From positions 1 to 55,447 of the forward strand of contig CAISJD010000098.1 of the NCBI GenBank assembly GCA_903885605.1: a stretch of DNA of 55,447 nucleotides, in the 5' to 3' direction. This document shows, piece by piece, positions 16,933-24,137 of this stretch. How positions within the stretch are numbered: position 1 is the stretch's first letter; each line of letters opens with the position of its first letter. Made by a program: the position numbers and the translations under genes. The notes under the pieces are model-generated. The model was not told the DNA's origin, ran no database searches, and worked only from the letters and a program-made list of their open reading frames with translations. This DNA comes from an uncultured Chthonomonas sp. Its GTDB lineage: Bacteria; Armatimonadota; Chthonomonadetes; Chthonomonadales; CAJBBX01.

Positions 16933-17427
16933 GTGGAGAGACCTGCCATCCGACAGCTTGTTCGTCTGCCCGCCGTGCGCCAGTTCGTGAAGTTCTGCAT
17001 CATCGGCGCCTCATCGACGGTCATTGACGTAGGTCTCCTTAACCTCCTGGTCCATCCAACGCTGCTCTTCTCCGGCGGGCTTCACTGGATCCCCGCGCAG
17101 ATCATCTCGTTCGCCATCGCGGTGGGGAACAGCTTCGTCTGGAACAGCCTCTGGACGTTCAAGGGCATGGGTACCGGCGCGAGGCACCAGCAGTTCGTCA
17201 AATTCGTGCTCGTGAACATCGGTGGGCTTCTGCTCAACGTGCTGGTCATGAAGATGGTCATGTTCACGGTCCATCCGTCGCTCTTCTACCACGGCAATCC
17301 TAGCCCGCGGCTGCTGAATGCCGCCAAGGCCGTGGCCATCGTGGTCGTATCGCTTTGGAACTTCAACGCGAACAAGCGCTGGACGTTCAACGCCAAGCCC
17401 GTCTCCGGCAACGACGAGCCGACCTAG
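16933..17427 (+). CDS. GtrA-family membrane protein
   Basis: A small polytopic inner-membrane protein of the GtrA family, whose members are thought to flip polyprenyl-linked sugars or otherwise support cell-surface glycosylation. Four hydrophobic segments are visible (starting around VRQFVKFCIIGASST, IISFAIAVGNSFVWN, FVKFVLVNIGGLLLN and AVAIVVVSLWNFNANK), with the typical FVWNSLWTF and NFNANKRWTF motifs at the ends of helices 2 and 4. The GTG at 16933 gives a 164-residue protein of normal family length; an in-frame GTG at 16837 is possible but overlaps a -10-like element. No ribosome site settles the start. It converges on the zinc-ribbon gene with a 4-base overlap. Confidence 0.85.
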   Translation: MERPAIRQLVRLPAVRQFVKFCIIGASSTVIDVGLLNLLVHPTLLFSGGLHWIPAQIISFAIAVGNSFVWNSLWTFKGMGTGARHQQFVKFVLVNIGGLLLNVLVMKMVMFTVHPSLFYHGNPSPRLLNAAKAVAIVVVSLWNFNANKRWTFNAKPVSGNDEPT

Positions 17428-17873
17428 CGCGGCCCGCCGCCTACACTGCTCCGGTAGCGCTCGTACTCGCTGCGCGATAGCGACCCGCCGCTACGAAGCC
17501 GCACTTCGTCGCCTATGCCGGGCGCCTGGCCCAACCCCGTCCGCCGGTAGAGCCGCTCCAACTCGCGTCGAGCCCGGGCCTCGGTCTCATCGACGGCCCC
17601 GGTACGCCGCGCCGGCTCTGCAGGACCGAGGCGACGACCGACCATTGTGGGTGATTTCGGAACCGTCGCGGGTTCGGACTGCGACCTGAAGCGGGTGTAC
17701 GAGGCGGTGAATAGCAGTGCGAGCACTACCACGACTGCCATGGCCACGGCGACGCCCAGCCATACGCCTCCGAGGGTGGCGGGTCCGGCATCGCATCGAC
17801 CGCCGCAACGCGGACACACGCCGGGCCCCGCCGTCGCCTGTCCGCAGTTCCGACAGCGGCACGGCTCAGCCAT
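17424..17873 (-). CDS. Zinc-ribbon, single-pass membrane protein
   Basis: A 149-residue protein with two CxxC knuckles (Cys7/Cys10 and Cys20/Cys23) forming a short N-terminal zinc ribbon. One membrane helix follows (about 36-58, GVWLGVAVAMAVVVVLALLF), then a polar, Arg/Glu-rich C-terminal domain of about 90 residues containing ARARRELERLYRRTG. I do not recognise the C-terminal domain; the SRSEYERYR end resembles short oligomerisation (SHOCT-like) tails. The ATG at 17873 shares a base with the larC stop (TGATG), so it is the last gene of the menG-larC operon. Function unknown. Confidence 0.65.
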   Translation of the reverse strand: MAEPCRCRNCGQATAGPGVCPRCGGRCDAGPATLGGVWLGVAVAMAVVVVLALLFTASYTRFRSQSEPATVPKSPTMVGRRLGPAEPARRTGAVDETEARARRELERLYRRTGLGQAPGIGDEVRLRSGGSLSRSEYERYRSSVGGGPR

Positions 17874-19063
17874 CACGGCGCCCGGCGCCCGCTCGTCTGG
17901 TATGCCGTGACTGCGGCCAGGTGGACCACCTTCAGCGGCACATCGGCGGCGTGCGCGGCGCGCTTAACATCCTCATACTCCGGCGCGAAGTGCGTCTCGG
18001 AGCCGTGCCACGACGCCACCTTCACGCGGATACGGCCGTAGGCGGTCTCCACCACCACCCACTGGCGGTCGACGCAGAGGCGACGCATGGGAGCGATGCG
18101 CAGGCCGAACGTGGAGGTTTCGAGGAACACCAACGTAGCCAGCGCGTCCACATGGCCGGGCTCCGAGATGATGGAGAGCTTGTGCGCCGGACGGCCCTTC
18201 TTCATCTGGATCGGGGTCAGATATACGTCGAGCGCGCCCGCCCGAAGCAGACGTTCCATGACGACATCATAGAACTGCGGCAGCAGGTCGTCGATATTTG
18301 CTTCGATAACGCAGACCTCGGCGGCCGGTCGGTCCGCCTCCATTTCTGCCTCGCCCAGCATGACGCGGAGCAGGTTGGGCCGCTGCTCGAAGCGCTTCGT
18401 GCCCGCGCCGTAGCCACAAGCGCCCACTCGCATCGAAGGCAGCCGACCGAACGAGGCGCTGAGCGAAACCGCCAACGCGGCTCCGGTGGGCGTCACCAGT
18501 TCGGCAGGAATCTCCACCCCGTAGGTGGGGACGCCGGCCAGCAGGGCTGTCACCGCGGGCGGCGGCACGGGGATGACACCGTGCATACTCCGGGTGACGC
18601 CGTAACCCGACGGCAGGGGAGAGCAGCGGACCTCGTCGACGCCGAGGCTCCTGAGCAACAGGCAGGAGCCCACGATATCAACGATGGCGTCCACGGCGCC
18701 CACCTCGTGGAAGTGGACATGGTCCACCGTAGAACCATGAACAGCCGCCTCCGCCTCGGCCAGCCGGGTGAAGACCGAGACCGCCTGTTGCGTTACCCCA
18801 GCGTCGAGGCCAGCCCCCTCGATCACGCCGACAATGTCGCCGAGATGCCGGTGCGGTTGGGCGGCCTCGTCCATGCGGACGTCCACATGCGTGGCCGAGA
18901 TGCCGTTCACCGCGACGCGCTCGAGCCGCAGTTCCCAACCGGGTACGCGCAGGGCATCGAGGCCCCGGCGCAGTCCGGCCTCGTCCCCTCCGGCATCCAG
19001 CAGTGCGCCGAGCATCATGTTGCCGGAGATGCCGCCAATGCAATCCAGGTAGGCGAGCCTCAT
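17873..19063 (-). CDS. larC: LarC, nickel insertion protein for the nickel-pincer cofactor
   Basis: LarC (DUF111 family) inserts nickel into the pincer cofactor first found in lactate racemase, using CTP. The 396-residue protein has the family start AYLDCIGGISGNMMLGAL, the His-rich stretch VDHVHFHEVGAVDAI around residues 115-130, VTPTGAAL, and the C-terminal part with EANIDDLLPQ and the metal-binding-like MKKGRPAHKLS. It is one continuous frame; the Lactobacillus plantarum gene needs a programmed frameshift. No larB, larE or larA is in this window, so the client enzyme is unknown. The start overlaps the GNAT stop in ATGA. Confidence 0.93.
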   Translation of the reverse strand: MRLAYLDCIGGISGNMMLGALLDAGGDEAGLRRGLDALRVPGWELRLERVAVNGISATHVDVRMDEAAQPHRHLGDIVGVIEGAGLDAGVTQQAVSVFTRLAEAEAAVHGSTVDHVHFHEVGAVDAIVDIVGSCLLLRSLGVDEVRCSPLPSGYGVTRSMHGVIPVPPPAVTALLAGVPTYGVEIPAELVTPTGAALAVSLSASFGRLPSMRVGACGYGAGTKRFEQRPNLLRVMLGEAEMEADRPAAEVCVIEANIDDLLPQFYDVVMERLLRAGALDVYLTPIQMKKGRPAHKLSIISEPGHVDALATLVFLETSTFGLRIAPMRRLCVDRQWVVVETAYGRIRVKVASWHGSETHFAPEYEDVKRAAHAADVPLKVVHLAAVTAYQTSGRRAP

Positions 19064-20064
19064 GGCCGGGAGCCTCCCGCATCAACCGCGGCGCCCATGC
19101 CGAAGAGGGCGGCGGCGCACCCTCCCATGAGGCCCTTCACGACGCCTTCACGCTCCATTCCGAGCCCTCGGTACGCAGCGGCCCGCACCTCGTCGCCGAC
19201 GGGAGCCCACGCCAGGGTTTTGCCCTGTGGAAGCTGCAGCGAACCAAGGAGGTCGGGCAGGCGGCCGGCGGCGCGGGGGTGCACGTATGCGTCGAGCAGC
19301 CACGTTCCGGGCCAGCAGCCACAGTAACCGGCCGGCAACCGGGTCAGCGTCGCCCATCCCAGCGCCGCTCCCGACCTGCCCTCCAGCACGGCGCCCTGGA
19401 CCCCTGGCTCCTCGCGAAGCATCTGCATGAACCGCACGTAGGGCGACTCAAGGTTGCCGATGTCGGCGACGTCCCAGGCGGCGGACCTGAAGACATCGCC
19501 CAGGTCGGTCGCGGCCAGGATCGCCAGGCCGGGCCAGTGGCGCCAGGCGCATGGTGCGACGACGGCGCCGGCCGGGTCGTACCAGTCTGGCGTCGGATCG
19601 GCTCCGGCGTCGACGCTGAATGCCATGAAGCCGCCGCGCAGGCTGCGGAAGCCGAACGAGTGGTAGATCCAGTAGGGATGGCTCTCAAATCCGGTACCAA
19701 GCACCAGCCGCCGGCCGCCGCGCGCACGGAAGTCGGCGTTCTGCGCGGTCATGAGCGTGCGGCAGACGCCCTGGCGACGCGCCTCCGGCACCGTGAACAC
19801 GTGGCCCAGGATGCCCACACCGGCCCGCTCCACCGTCATGATGTTCGCAACGACGGACCCATCGACGGTGGCGACGTAGAACCGCGTCTCAAGCTCGTCG
19901 GCCTCGCCGGCGAACGCCGCGGCGATATGCTCCGACCACGCCGGGCCTTTATGTCCCAGTAGCGCGGTGACCTGCTGCTCATACCGGGCGTCGGGTGCGA
20001 CGACTACCCCGCACTCAACGGCCCTTCCGTTGGGCAGGTACCCCTGGGTCAGAAGGCTGTACAT
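19060..20064 (-). CDS. GNAT-family N-acetyltransferase
   Basis: A 334-residue protein with one clear GNAT domain in its first half. The acetyl-CoA-binding motif A is in GHVFTVPEARRQGVCRTLM (a QGV variant of the usual Q/RxxGxG/A), and the motif B segment is WIYHSFGFRSL. The second half (about 190-334) is a less conserved domain that may be a degenerate second GNAT fold, as in Eis-type two-domain enzymes. The substrate is unknown. The ATG at 20064 lies 4 bases from the HAD stop and was preferred to an upstream frame extension that would overlap the HAD gene. Translationally coupled to larC by a 4-base overlap. Confidence 0.8.
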   Translation of the reverse strand: MYSLLTQGYLPNGRAVECGVVVAPDARYEQQVTALLGHKGPAWSEHIAAAFAGEADELETRFYVATVDGSVVANIMTVERAGVGILGHVFTVPEARRQGVCRTLMTAQNADFRARGGRRLVLGTGFESHPYWIYHSFGFRSLRGGFMAFSVDAGADPTPDWYDPAGAVVAPCAWRHWPGLAILAATDLGDVFRSAAWDVADIGNLESPYVRFMQMLREEPGVQGAVLEGRSGAALGWATLTRLPAGYCGCWPGTWLLDAYVHPRAAGRLPDLLGSLQLPQGKTLAWAPVGDEVRAAAYRGLGMEREGVVKGLMGGCAAALFGMGAAVDAGGSRP

Positions 20065-20068
20065 AGGT

Positions 20069-20884
20069 TCACGCCTCCAGCGTTGCCACCAGCGCGGGAA
20101 GGTCTTTGGCCACCATATCCGGCCGAAGGTCGGAAGGGGTTGCCTCGATCTCCTCAAGCGTCGAGATGCCCGTCAGCACCATGGCTGCAGGTGCGCCCCA
20201 CCGGCGGCCCAGCGCAATATCGGTATCCAGACGGTCACCAATCACGAGGCACTGGTCGAGACGCAACCCCTCTTGCTCCAGCAGCAGCAGCAGGGCGTGC
20301 GGCTCGGGCTTGCCGATGGTCTTCGGCTCCACACCCGCGCAAGTGGCGACCGCGGCAACAATGGAGCCGCCGCCGGGGAGTGTGCGGCCGCCGGCATCGG
20401 GATAGGTCGCGTCACGGTTCGTGGCGATGAACCGTGCCCCGCCGCGCACGATGTAGCCGTGCGCAGCGGCCAGTTTGTCGTAAGTGAAATGCCTGTCCCA
20501 GCCGACAACCACCAGCGAGACGTCGGGCTCGTCGGCGTTGGTTATGATCTCGATGCCCACGGCCCCAAGTTCGTCGCGAAGGCCCTGCTCGCCGATCACA
20601 TACGCCCGAGCGCCGGCCGCGCCCTCCTTGGCCAGCAGGAGCGACGTGGCGTAGGCCGAGGTCATCACATCACCCTCGGCGGCCTCGATGCCGAACCCGG
20701 AAAGCTTGCGTACATAGTCCATTCGGGTCTTGGACGAGTTGTTCGTCAGATAGCTCACCGAAAGCCCGAGGGCCTTCAGGCGTGCGATCGCCTCTGCGGC
20801 GCCGGGGACCGGATCGTCCATGGTCCAGATCACGCCGTCCATGTCGAGGACGCAGGTTCGAAGGTCTGATAGGCTGATCGGCAT
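20069..20884 (-). CDS. HAD-superfamily phosphatase (NagD/phosphoglycolate phosphatase-like, subclass IIA)
   Basis: The 271-residue protein has the HAD motifs in order: LDMDGVIW (Asp14 nucleophile, Asp16), LTNNSSKT (motif II), the lysine in TIGKPEPH (motif III) and VIGDRLDTDI (motif IV). The large C2 cap between motifs II and III assigns it to HAD-IIA, with NagD, AraL, p-nitrophenylphosphatases and eukaryotic phosphoglycolate phosphatase. The substrate cannot be read from the sequence; housecleaning hydrolysis of sugar phosphates or phosphoglycolate is typical. The ATG at 20884 has GGAG about 9 bases upstream; an in-frame TTG at 20899 is a weaker alternative. It lies 24 bases after the prenyl synthase stop, likely the same operon. 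Confidence 0.87.
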   Translation of the reverse strand: MPISLSDLRTCVLDMDGVIWTMDDPVPGAAEAIARLKALGLSVSYLTNNSSKTRMDYVRKLSGFGIEAAEGDVMTSAYATSLLLAKEGAAGARAYVIGEQGLRDELGAVGIEIITNADEPDVSLVVVGWDRHFTYDKLAAAHGYIVRGGARFIATNRDATYPDAGGRTLPGGGSIVAAVATCAGVEPKTIGKPEPHALLLLLEQEGLRLDQCLVIGDRLDTDIALGRRWGAPAAMVLTGISTLEEIEATPSDLRPDMVAKDLPALVATLEA

Positions 20885-20908
20885 CTGGCAAGGCTCCAAT
20901 CGGTAAGT

Positions 20909-21916
20909 CTAGCGCTCTCTGGACACGCAGTACTCGGCCAACTCCGCGAGGCTGGCCCGGTAGGGGCTCGGCGGCAACAGGCTCACGGCGTCCACGGCAC
21001 GGTCCGCGTGCATGCGAGCGGCCGTACGAGCGCGCCCGAAGACCTGCAGCCGCTCCATCAGACGCACGAGCGCGGTCACGTCGGCATCTGTCAGCGCAGG
21101 GTTGCCGAATGCCGCCAGTAGCCGCTCTCGGATATCCGGCGGAGCGTTCTCCAGCGCGAGGATGAACGGAAGCGTCGCGCGGCCCTCGCGAAGGTCGCTG
21201 CCGACGGGCTTGCCGGTGATGGCGGGATCGCCCAGGTAGTCCAGCAGGTCATCGGCCAACTGGAAGGCGATGCCCATGTGGCTGCCGTAATGGGCCAGTG
21301 CGTCTTCCTCGGCCTCGCCTGCATCGGCCAGGATGGCGCCGCAACGACAGCAACCCTCAAGGAAGACGGCCGTCTTCTTCCGGATGATCTCGAGGTGTGC
21401 GTCCTCCGTCAACTGCGTATCGCCGGTGGCCAGGATCTCCATCACCTCGCCCTCGCTCATCTCGATCGTGACTGCCGAGACGGCGCGCAGAATGCGACGG
21501 TCGAAATCCTCTGAGAGGAGGTGCATCGACCGAGCCAGCAGGTAGTCGCCGACGATGACCGCCATGCCGTTGCCGAAGACGGCGTTGGCTGTGGCCTTGC
21601 CGCGACGGACGGCGCTGCTATCGACCACATCGTCATGGACCAGTGTGGCCATATGCACCAACTCCACCGAAGCGGCCACCCGTGCCATGGCCTCGGTCGA
21701 TGCGTCGGGCTTCAGGCACCTGGTCGCCAGGGCGACCAGGGCCGGCCGCAGGCGCTTGCCGCCGGCCAGGAGTACGTGCTCGCTGATCGAGTAGACCTGC
21801 CTCACTTGCGAGGCCACCGCATCGGTCAGTAGTCCCTCTATAGTATCGAGGTCTTCCCGGATCGGGTCGAGCCAGGAGGCGCCGCCTGGCGCCGCCGCCA
21901 CAGGCTGGGCCCTCAA
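20909..21916 (-). CDS. Long-chain polyprenyl diphosphate synthase
   Basis: A trans-prenyl synthase that extends farnesyl or geranylgeranyl diphosphate with isopentenyl diphosphate to make the quinone side chain. The 335 residues carry the first aspartate-rich motif HDDVVD (Asp95, 96, 99), the second QLADDLLDYLGD (Asp222, 223, 226) and the substrate-binding GGKRLRPAL. The small-residue pattern ahead of the first motif and the menG neighbour suggest a hepta- or octaprenyl product (HepT/IspB type), but chain length cannot be fixed. The start is a TTG whose bases overlap the menG stop (TTGA); a GTG five codons later is an alternative. It should act with MenG on menaquinone. Confidence 0.92.
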   Translation of the reverse strand: MRAQPVAAAPGGASWLDPIREDLDTIEGLLTDAVASQVRQVYSISEHVLLAGGKRLRPALVALATRCLKPDASTEAMARVAASVELVHMATLVHDDVVDSSAVRRGKATANAVFGNGMAVIVGDYLLARSMHLLSEDFDRRILRAVSAVTIEMSEGEVMEILATGDTQLTEDAHLEIIRKKTAVFLEGCCRCGAILADAGEAEEDALAHYGSHMGIAFQLADDLLDYLGDPAITGKPVGSDLREGRATLPFILALENAPPDIRERLLAAFGNPALTDADVTALVRLMERLQVFGRARTAARMHADRAVDAVSLLPPSPYRASLAELAEYCVSRER

Positions 21917-22644
21917 CGACGGACACCCGTGAAGAGGTTCACTGCACCCAGCGCCAGGTCCATGACACGGACATCCACAAGGCCGGCAGCACGCATCATC
22001 TCCATGACATCCTCCCTCGAGCTGAACCGTCCGATGGATTCAGGCAGGTAGGCGTAGGCGGAACGCCTGCTCAGCAGCCCGCCCAGCGCCGGAAGCGCCG
22101 TGTTCTCGTATACCCGCACCAGCGCCGCGGCGATGCGGCCGCGGGGAGTGCCGAACTCCAGGCAACCGACAACTCCGCCTGGCCGGGTCACTCTCGCCAT
22201 CTCCGCGAAACCGTCGGCCGGCCGCACCACATTGCGGATGCCGAACGCCACGGCGCAGGCATCGAACTGCGCTGACTTGAACGGCAGGGCCAGGGCATCA
22301 GCGGCGACCCACGTAACGGAGCGGGGTTCGGCGGCCTCCTTCGCGGCGGCGATCGTCAGCATGTCAACGCAGAAGTCGCACCCCACGACGGGTCCCAGGC
22401 CCGGCTCGGAGCGGCCGGCGGCAAAAGCCACATCACCTGTGCCTGCACACACGTCCAGGACCCGCATGCCCGGCCGGAGCCGCAGGCCCCGTATGAGCGC
22501 AGCACGCCAACGGTGGTGCATGGACAGGCTCATCAGCGAGTTCAGCAGGTCATACCGATGGGCGATGGACCCGAACATCGCCCGAACCTGTTCGGCCCTG
22601 CGCTCATGCCCGTCGTTCGGAGGGTTGGAGGTTGGTGGGGACAT
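21913..22644 (-). CDS. menG: Demethylmenaquinone methyltransferase (MenG/UbiE)
   Basis: A SAM-dependent C-methyltransferase that performs the last step of menaquinone synthesis. The 243-residue protein has the family signature YDLLNSLMSLSMHHRWR near the N-terminus, the SAM-binding VLDVCAGTGDVAF, the FGIRNV motif and a C-terminal LALGAVNLFTGVR close to the usual GGIVALHxG end. No ubiquinone-specific gene is nearby, so menaquinone is the likely product. It starts the operon that continues with the prenyl synthase by a 4-base overlap. No strong ribosome site is visible before the ATG at 22644. Confidence 0.93.
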   Translation of the reverse strand: MSPPTSNPPNDGHERRAEQVRAMFGSIAHRYDLLNSLMSLSMHHRWRAALIRGLRLRPGMRVLDVCAGTGDVAFAAGRSEPGLGPVVGCDFCVDMLTIAAAKEAAEPRSVTWVAADALALPFKSAQFDACAVAFGIRNVVRPADGFAEMARVTRPGGVVGCLEFGTPRGRIAAALVRVYENTALPALGGLLSRRSAYAYLPESIGRFSSREDVMEMMRAAGLVDVRVMDLALGAVNLFTGVRR

Positions 22645-22802
22645 AGTGGAGGCCTGAAGTGCGGTGCGGGAGGAAGATAGGAACCGCGTGGAGTATACCT
22701 GCCGGACTGGGCGGCATCGGCCGACGCCCCACGTGCCATAATCAACCGAGGCCGGGCCTGCCGACCATGCCGCGCCTCAGTCACCACTCGGAGGGAGCAC
22801 AA

Positions 22803-23285
22803 ATGCATCGTTTCAAGGCGTGTTGGACCTTGCTGGCCGCTCTGGTCCTGCTGCCGGGCGCGGCGCTCGCAGGAGGAGTGCAGCGCGAGCAGGTCCCGGG
22901 GTTCAGTAACATCTCACTACGAGGCGGCGTCATGGCCTCGCCCCGAGGCGCAGCGCTGGTCGGGTTCGACTACCAGTTGCCCGCCATGGAGAGCCTGCAG
23001 GGCTTTGAGCCGCGGTTTGACCTTGACATCATCCTGAAGGCCAACCTGGGCGGCATCAACACCCTTGTTCCCGCGACCCTCAGCCTGATTAAGTACGTCC
23101 CCGCCACCGAAGCGTACACGCCCTACTGGGGCGGCGGCGTCGGAGCGGTTCTGGGCGGCTCCGCCAAGTTCGATGCGAAGCTGATCCTGGGGTTTGAGCT
23201 CTCGCGAACGCTAGCGGTCGAGGCCAACTACCACCTGACGACCGAGAAGAACCTGTTGACGGCCGCCGCTCGCCTGAAGTTCTGA
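22803..23285 (+). CDS. Small secreted beta-barrel-like protein
   Basis: A 160-residue protein with a clear signal peptide (hydrophobic core LLAALVLLPGAALA, cleavage after ALA around residue 23) and a mature part of alternating hydrophobic and polar residues ending in LTAAARLKF. A terminal aromatic residue and repeated short amphipathic strands (e.g. LVGFDYQL, LILGFELSRTLAVEANYHL) are typical of small outer-membrane barrels of the OmpW/OmpX sort. I do not recognise a named family. The start is well supported by GGAGGGAGC about 5-10 bases upstream. It stands alone, divergent from menG and convergent with the membrane-protein gene. Confidence 0.65.
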   Translation: MHRFKACWTLLAALVLLPGAALAGGVQREQVPGFSNISLRGGVMASPRGAALVGFDYQLPAMESLQGFEPRFDLDIILKANLGGINTLVPATLSLIKYVPATEAYTPYWGGGVGAVLGGSAKFDAKLILGFELSRTLAVEANYHLTTEKNLLTAAARLKF

Positions 23286-23310
23286 GCCGGCCTAGTCAGC
23301 TCGCGCACCG

Positions 23311-23338
23311 GCCGGGATGCCCACCCTGGCATCCCGGC
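23311..23338. terminator. Strong hairpin between convergent genes, probable bidirectional terminator
   Basis: GCCGGGATGCC and GGCATCCCGGC form a perfect 11-bp stem with a 6-base loop. It lies in the 72-base gap between two convergent genes. No T-tract follows on either strand, so it is either a weak intrinsic terminator, an RNA 3'-end stabiliser, or both. Confidence 0.5.
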
Positions 23339-23357
23339 GGGCGTGTGCTCAAGGGCC

Positions 23358-24137
23358 TCACCGGTCTCGACCCGCAGGCCAACCGGCATCGCGCACCGGC
23401 TCAGACGGGTCAGGCGGCAACGTCACAAGGCCGGCCGCAGCCAGCCGCTCCAGAGCCAATGCGGTCGCCAGGAACGCCGCCAGGCCCGGGCCGATCAGGA
23501 CGATCCCCACGCCCGAAGCCACCGAAACCGCAACGACGCAAGCTGTAGCCGCCTGAACCAGGTAGAGCTCCGGCCGCTGCGTCACCGTGAGGAGCAGCGC
23601 GTTGCGGATCGCCGCCCGCACTCGAGGACGGCCGCCGTCGGGGCGTTTGATCAGGCCCTCCTCGGCTGCGACCAGCAGGGGCCAATGGTAGCCGCATTGC
23701 GCGAGCCAGTGCGCCAGCATCAGCGCACAGAGGACCGTCAGTGGCACCGAAACCGACCAGCCCCGCGTGGCGTAGAAGAACGCGCCCAGCGCCGGCAACG
23801 CCGCGCCCGCCACCTGGCACGCGCTCAGCCTTAGCGCCCGGGCTGCGCAGACCCGAAACGCGCGGAACGACTCGACCCAGGAAGCCTCCTGCAGCAGCAG
23901 CGCGTGGAAAGCCATGCGAGCCGAAACGAAGCCGATCGCTGCCCAGACCAGCGTGAGGGCAGCCGTAAGGACCGGCCAGCGAAGGCGCACAGGCGTCATC
24001 GCCGCCACGCCCAGTGCGCCCGCAGCCGCCAGTGAACCCGCCAGACTCAGCGCGACGCCGAGGCCCAGTCGATCCCACCAGCCGCCGAAGCCGCGCCTCA
24101 GCGTCCGTCGCAGGCATGCCGGCGCGAGATCGCTCAC
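23358..24137 (-). CDS. Polytopic membrane protein of unknown function
   Basis: A 259-residue protein with about five or six hydrophobic segments (for example LGVALSLAGSLAAAGALG, LTAALTLVWAAIGFV, LTVLCALMLAHWLA and ACVVAVSVASGVGIVL). The pattern loosely recalls YesL/DUF624-type membrane proteins found beside sugar-catabolism genes, but no diagnostic motif is visible. A GTG at 24137 gives a 4-base GTGA overlap with the stop of the dehydratase gene, so translation is probably coupled. Whether it transports the dehydratase substrate is unknown. Confidence 0.55.
   Translation of the reverse strand: MSDLAPACLRRTLRRGFGGWWDRLGLGVALSLAGSLAAAGALGVAAMTPVRLRWPVLTAALTLVWAAIGFVSARMAFHALLLQEASWVESFRAFRVCAARALRLSACQVAGAALPALGAFFYATRGWSVSVPLTVLCALMLAHWLAQCGYHWPLLVAAEEGLIKRPDGGRPRVRAAIRNALLLTVTQRPELYLVQAATACVVAVSVASGVGIVLIGPGLAAFLATALALERLAAAGLVTLPPDPSEPVRDAGWPAGRDR

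Noticed and set aside
17717-19327. A 536-codon open frame on the plus strand
   Set aside because: It is the mirror of larC and parts of its neighbours; the composition is Arg/His-rich and no family feature appears.
22690-22742. TATACC/CATAAT sequences as promoters for menG or the barrel-protein gene
   Set aside because: None has a -35 match at a proper distance; evidence too weak to list.
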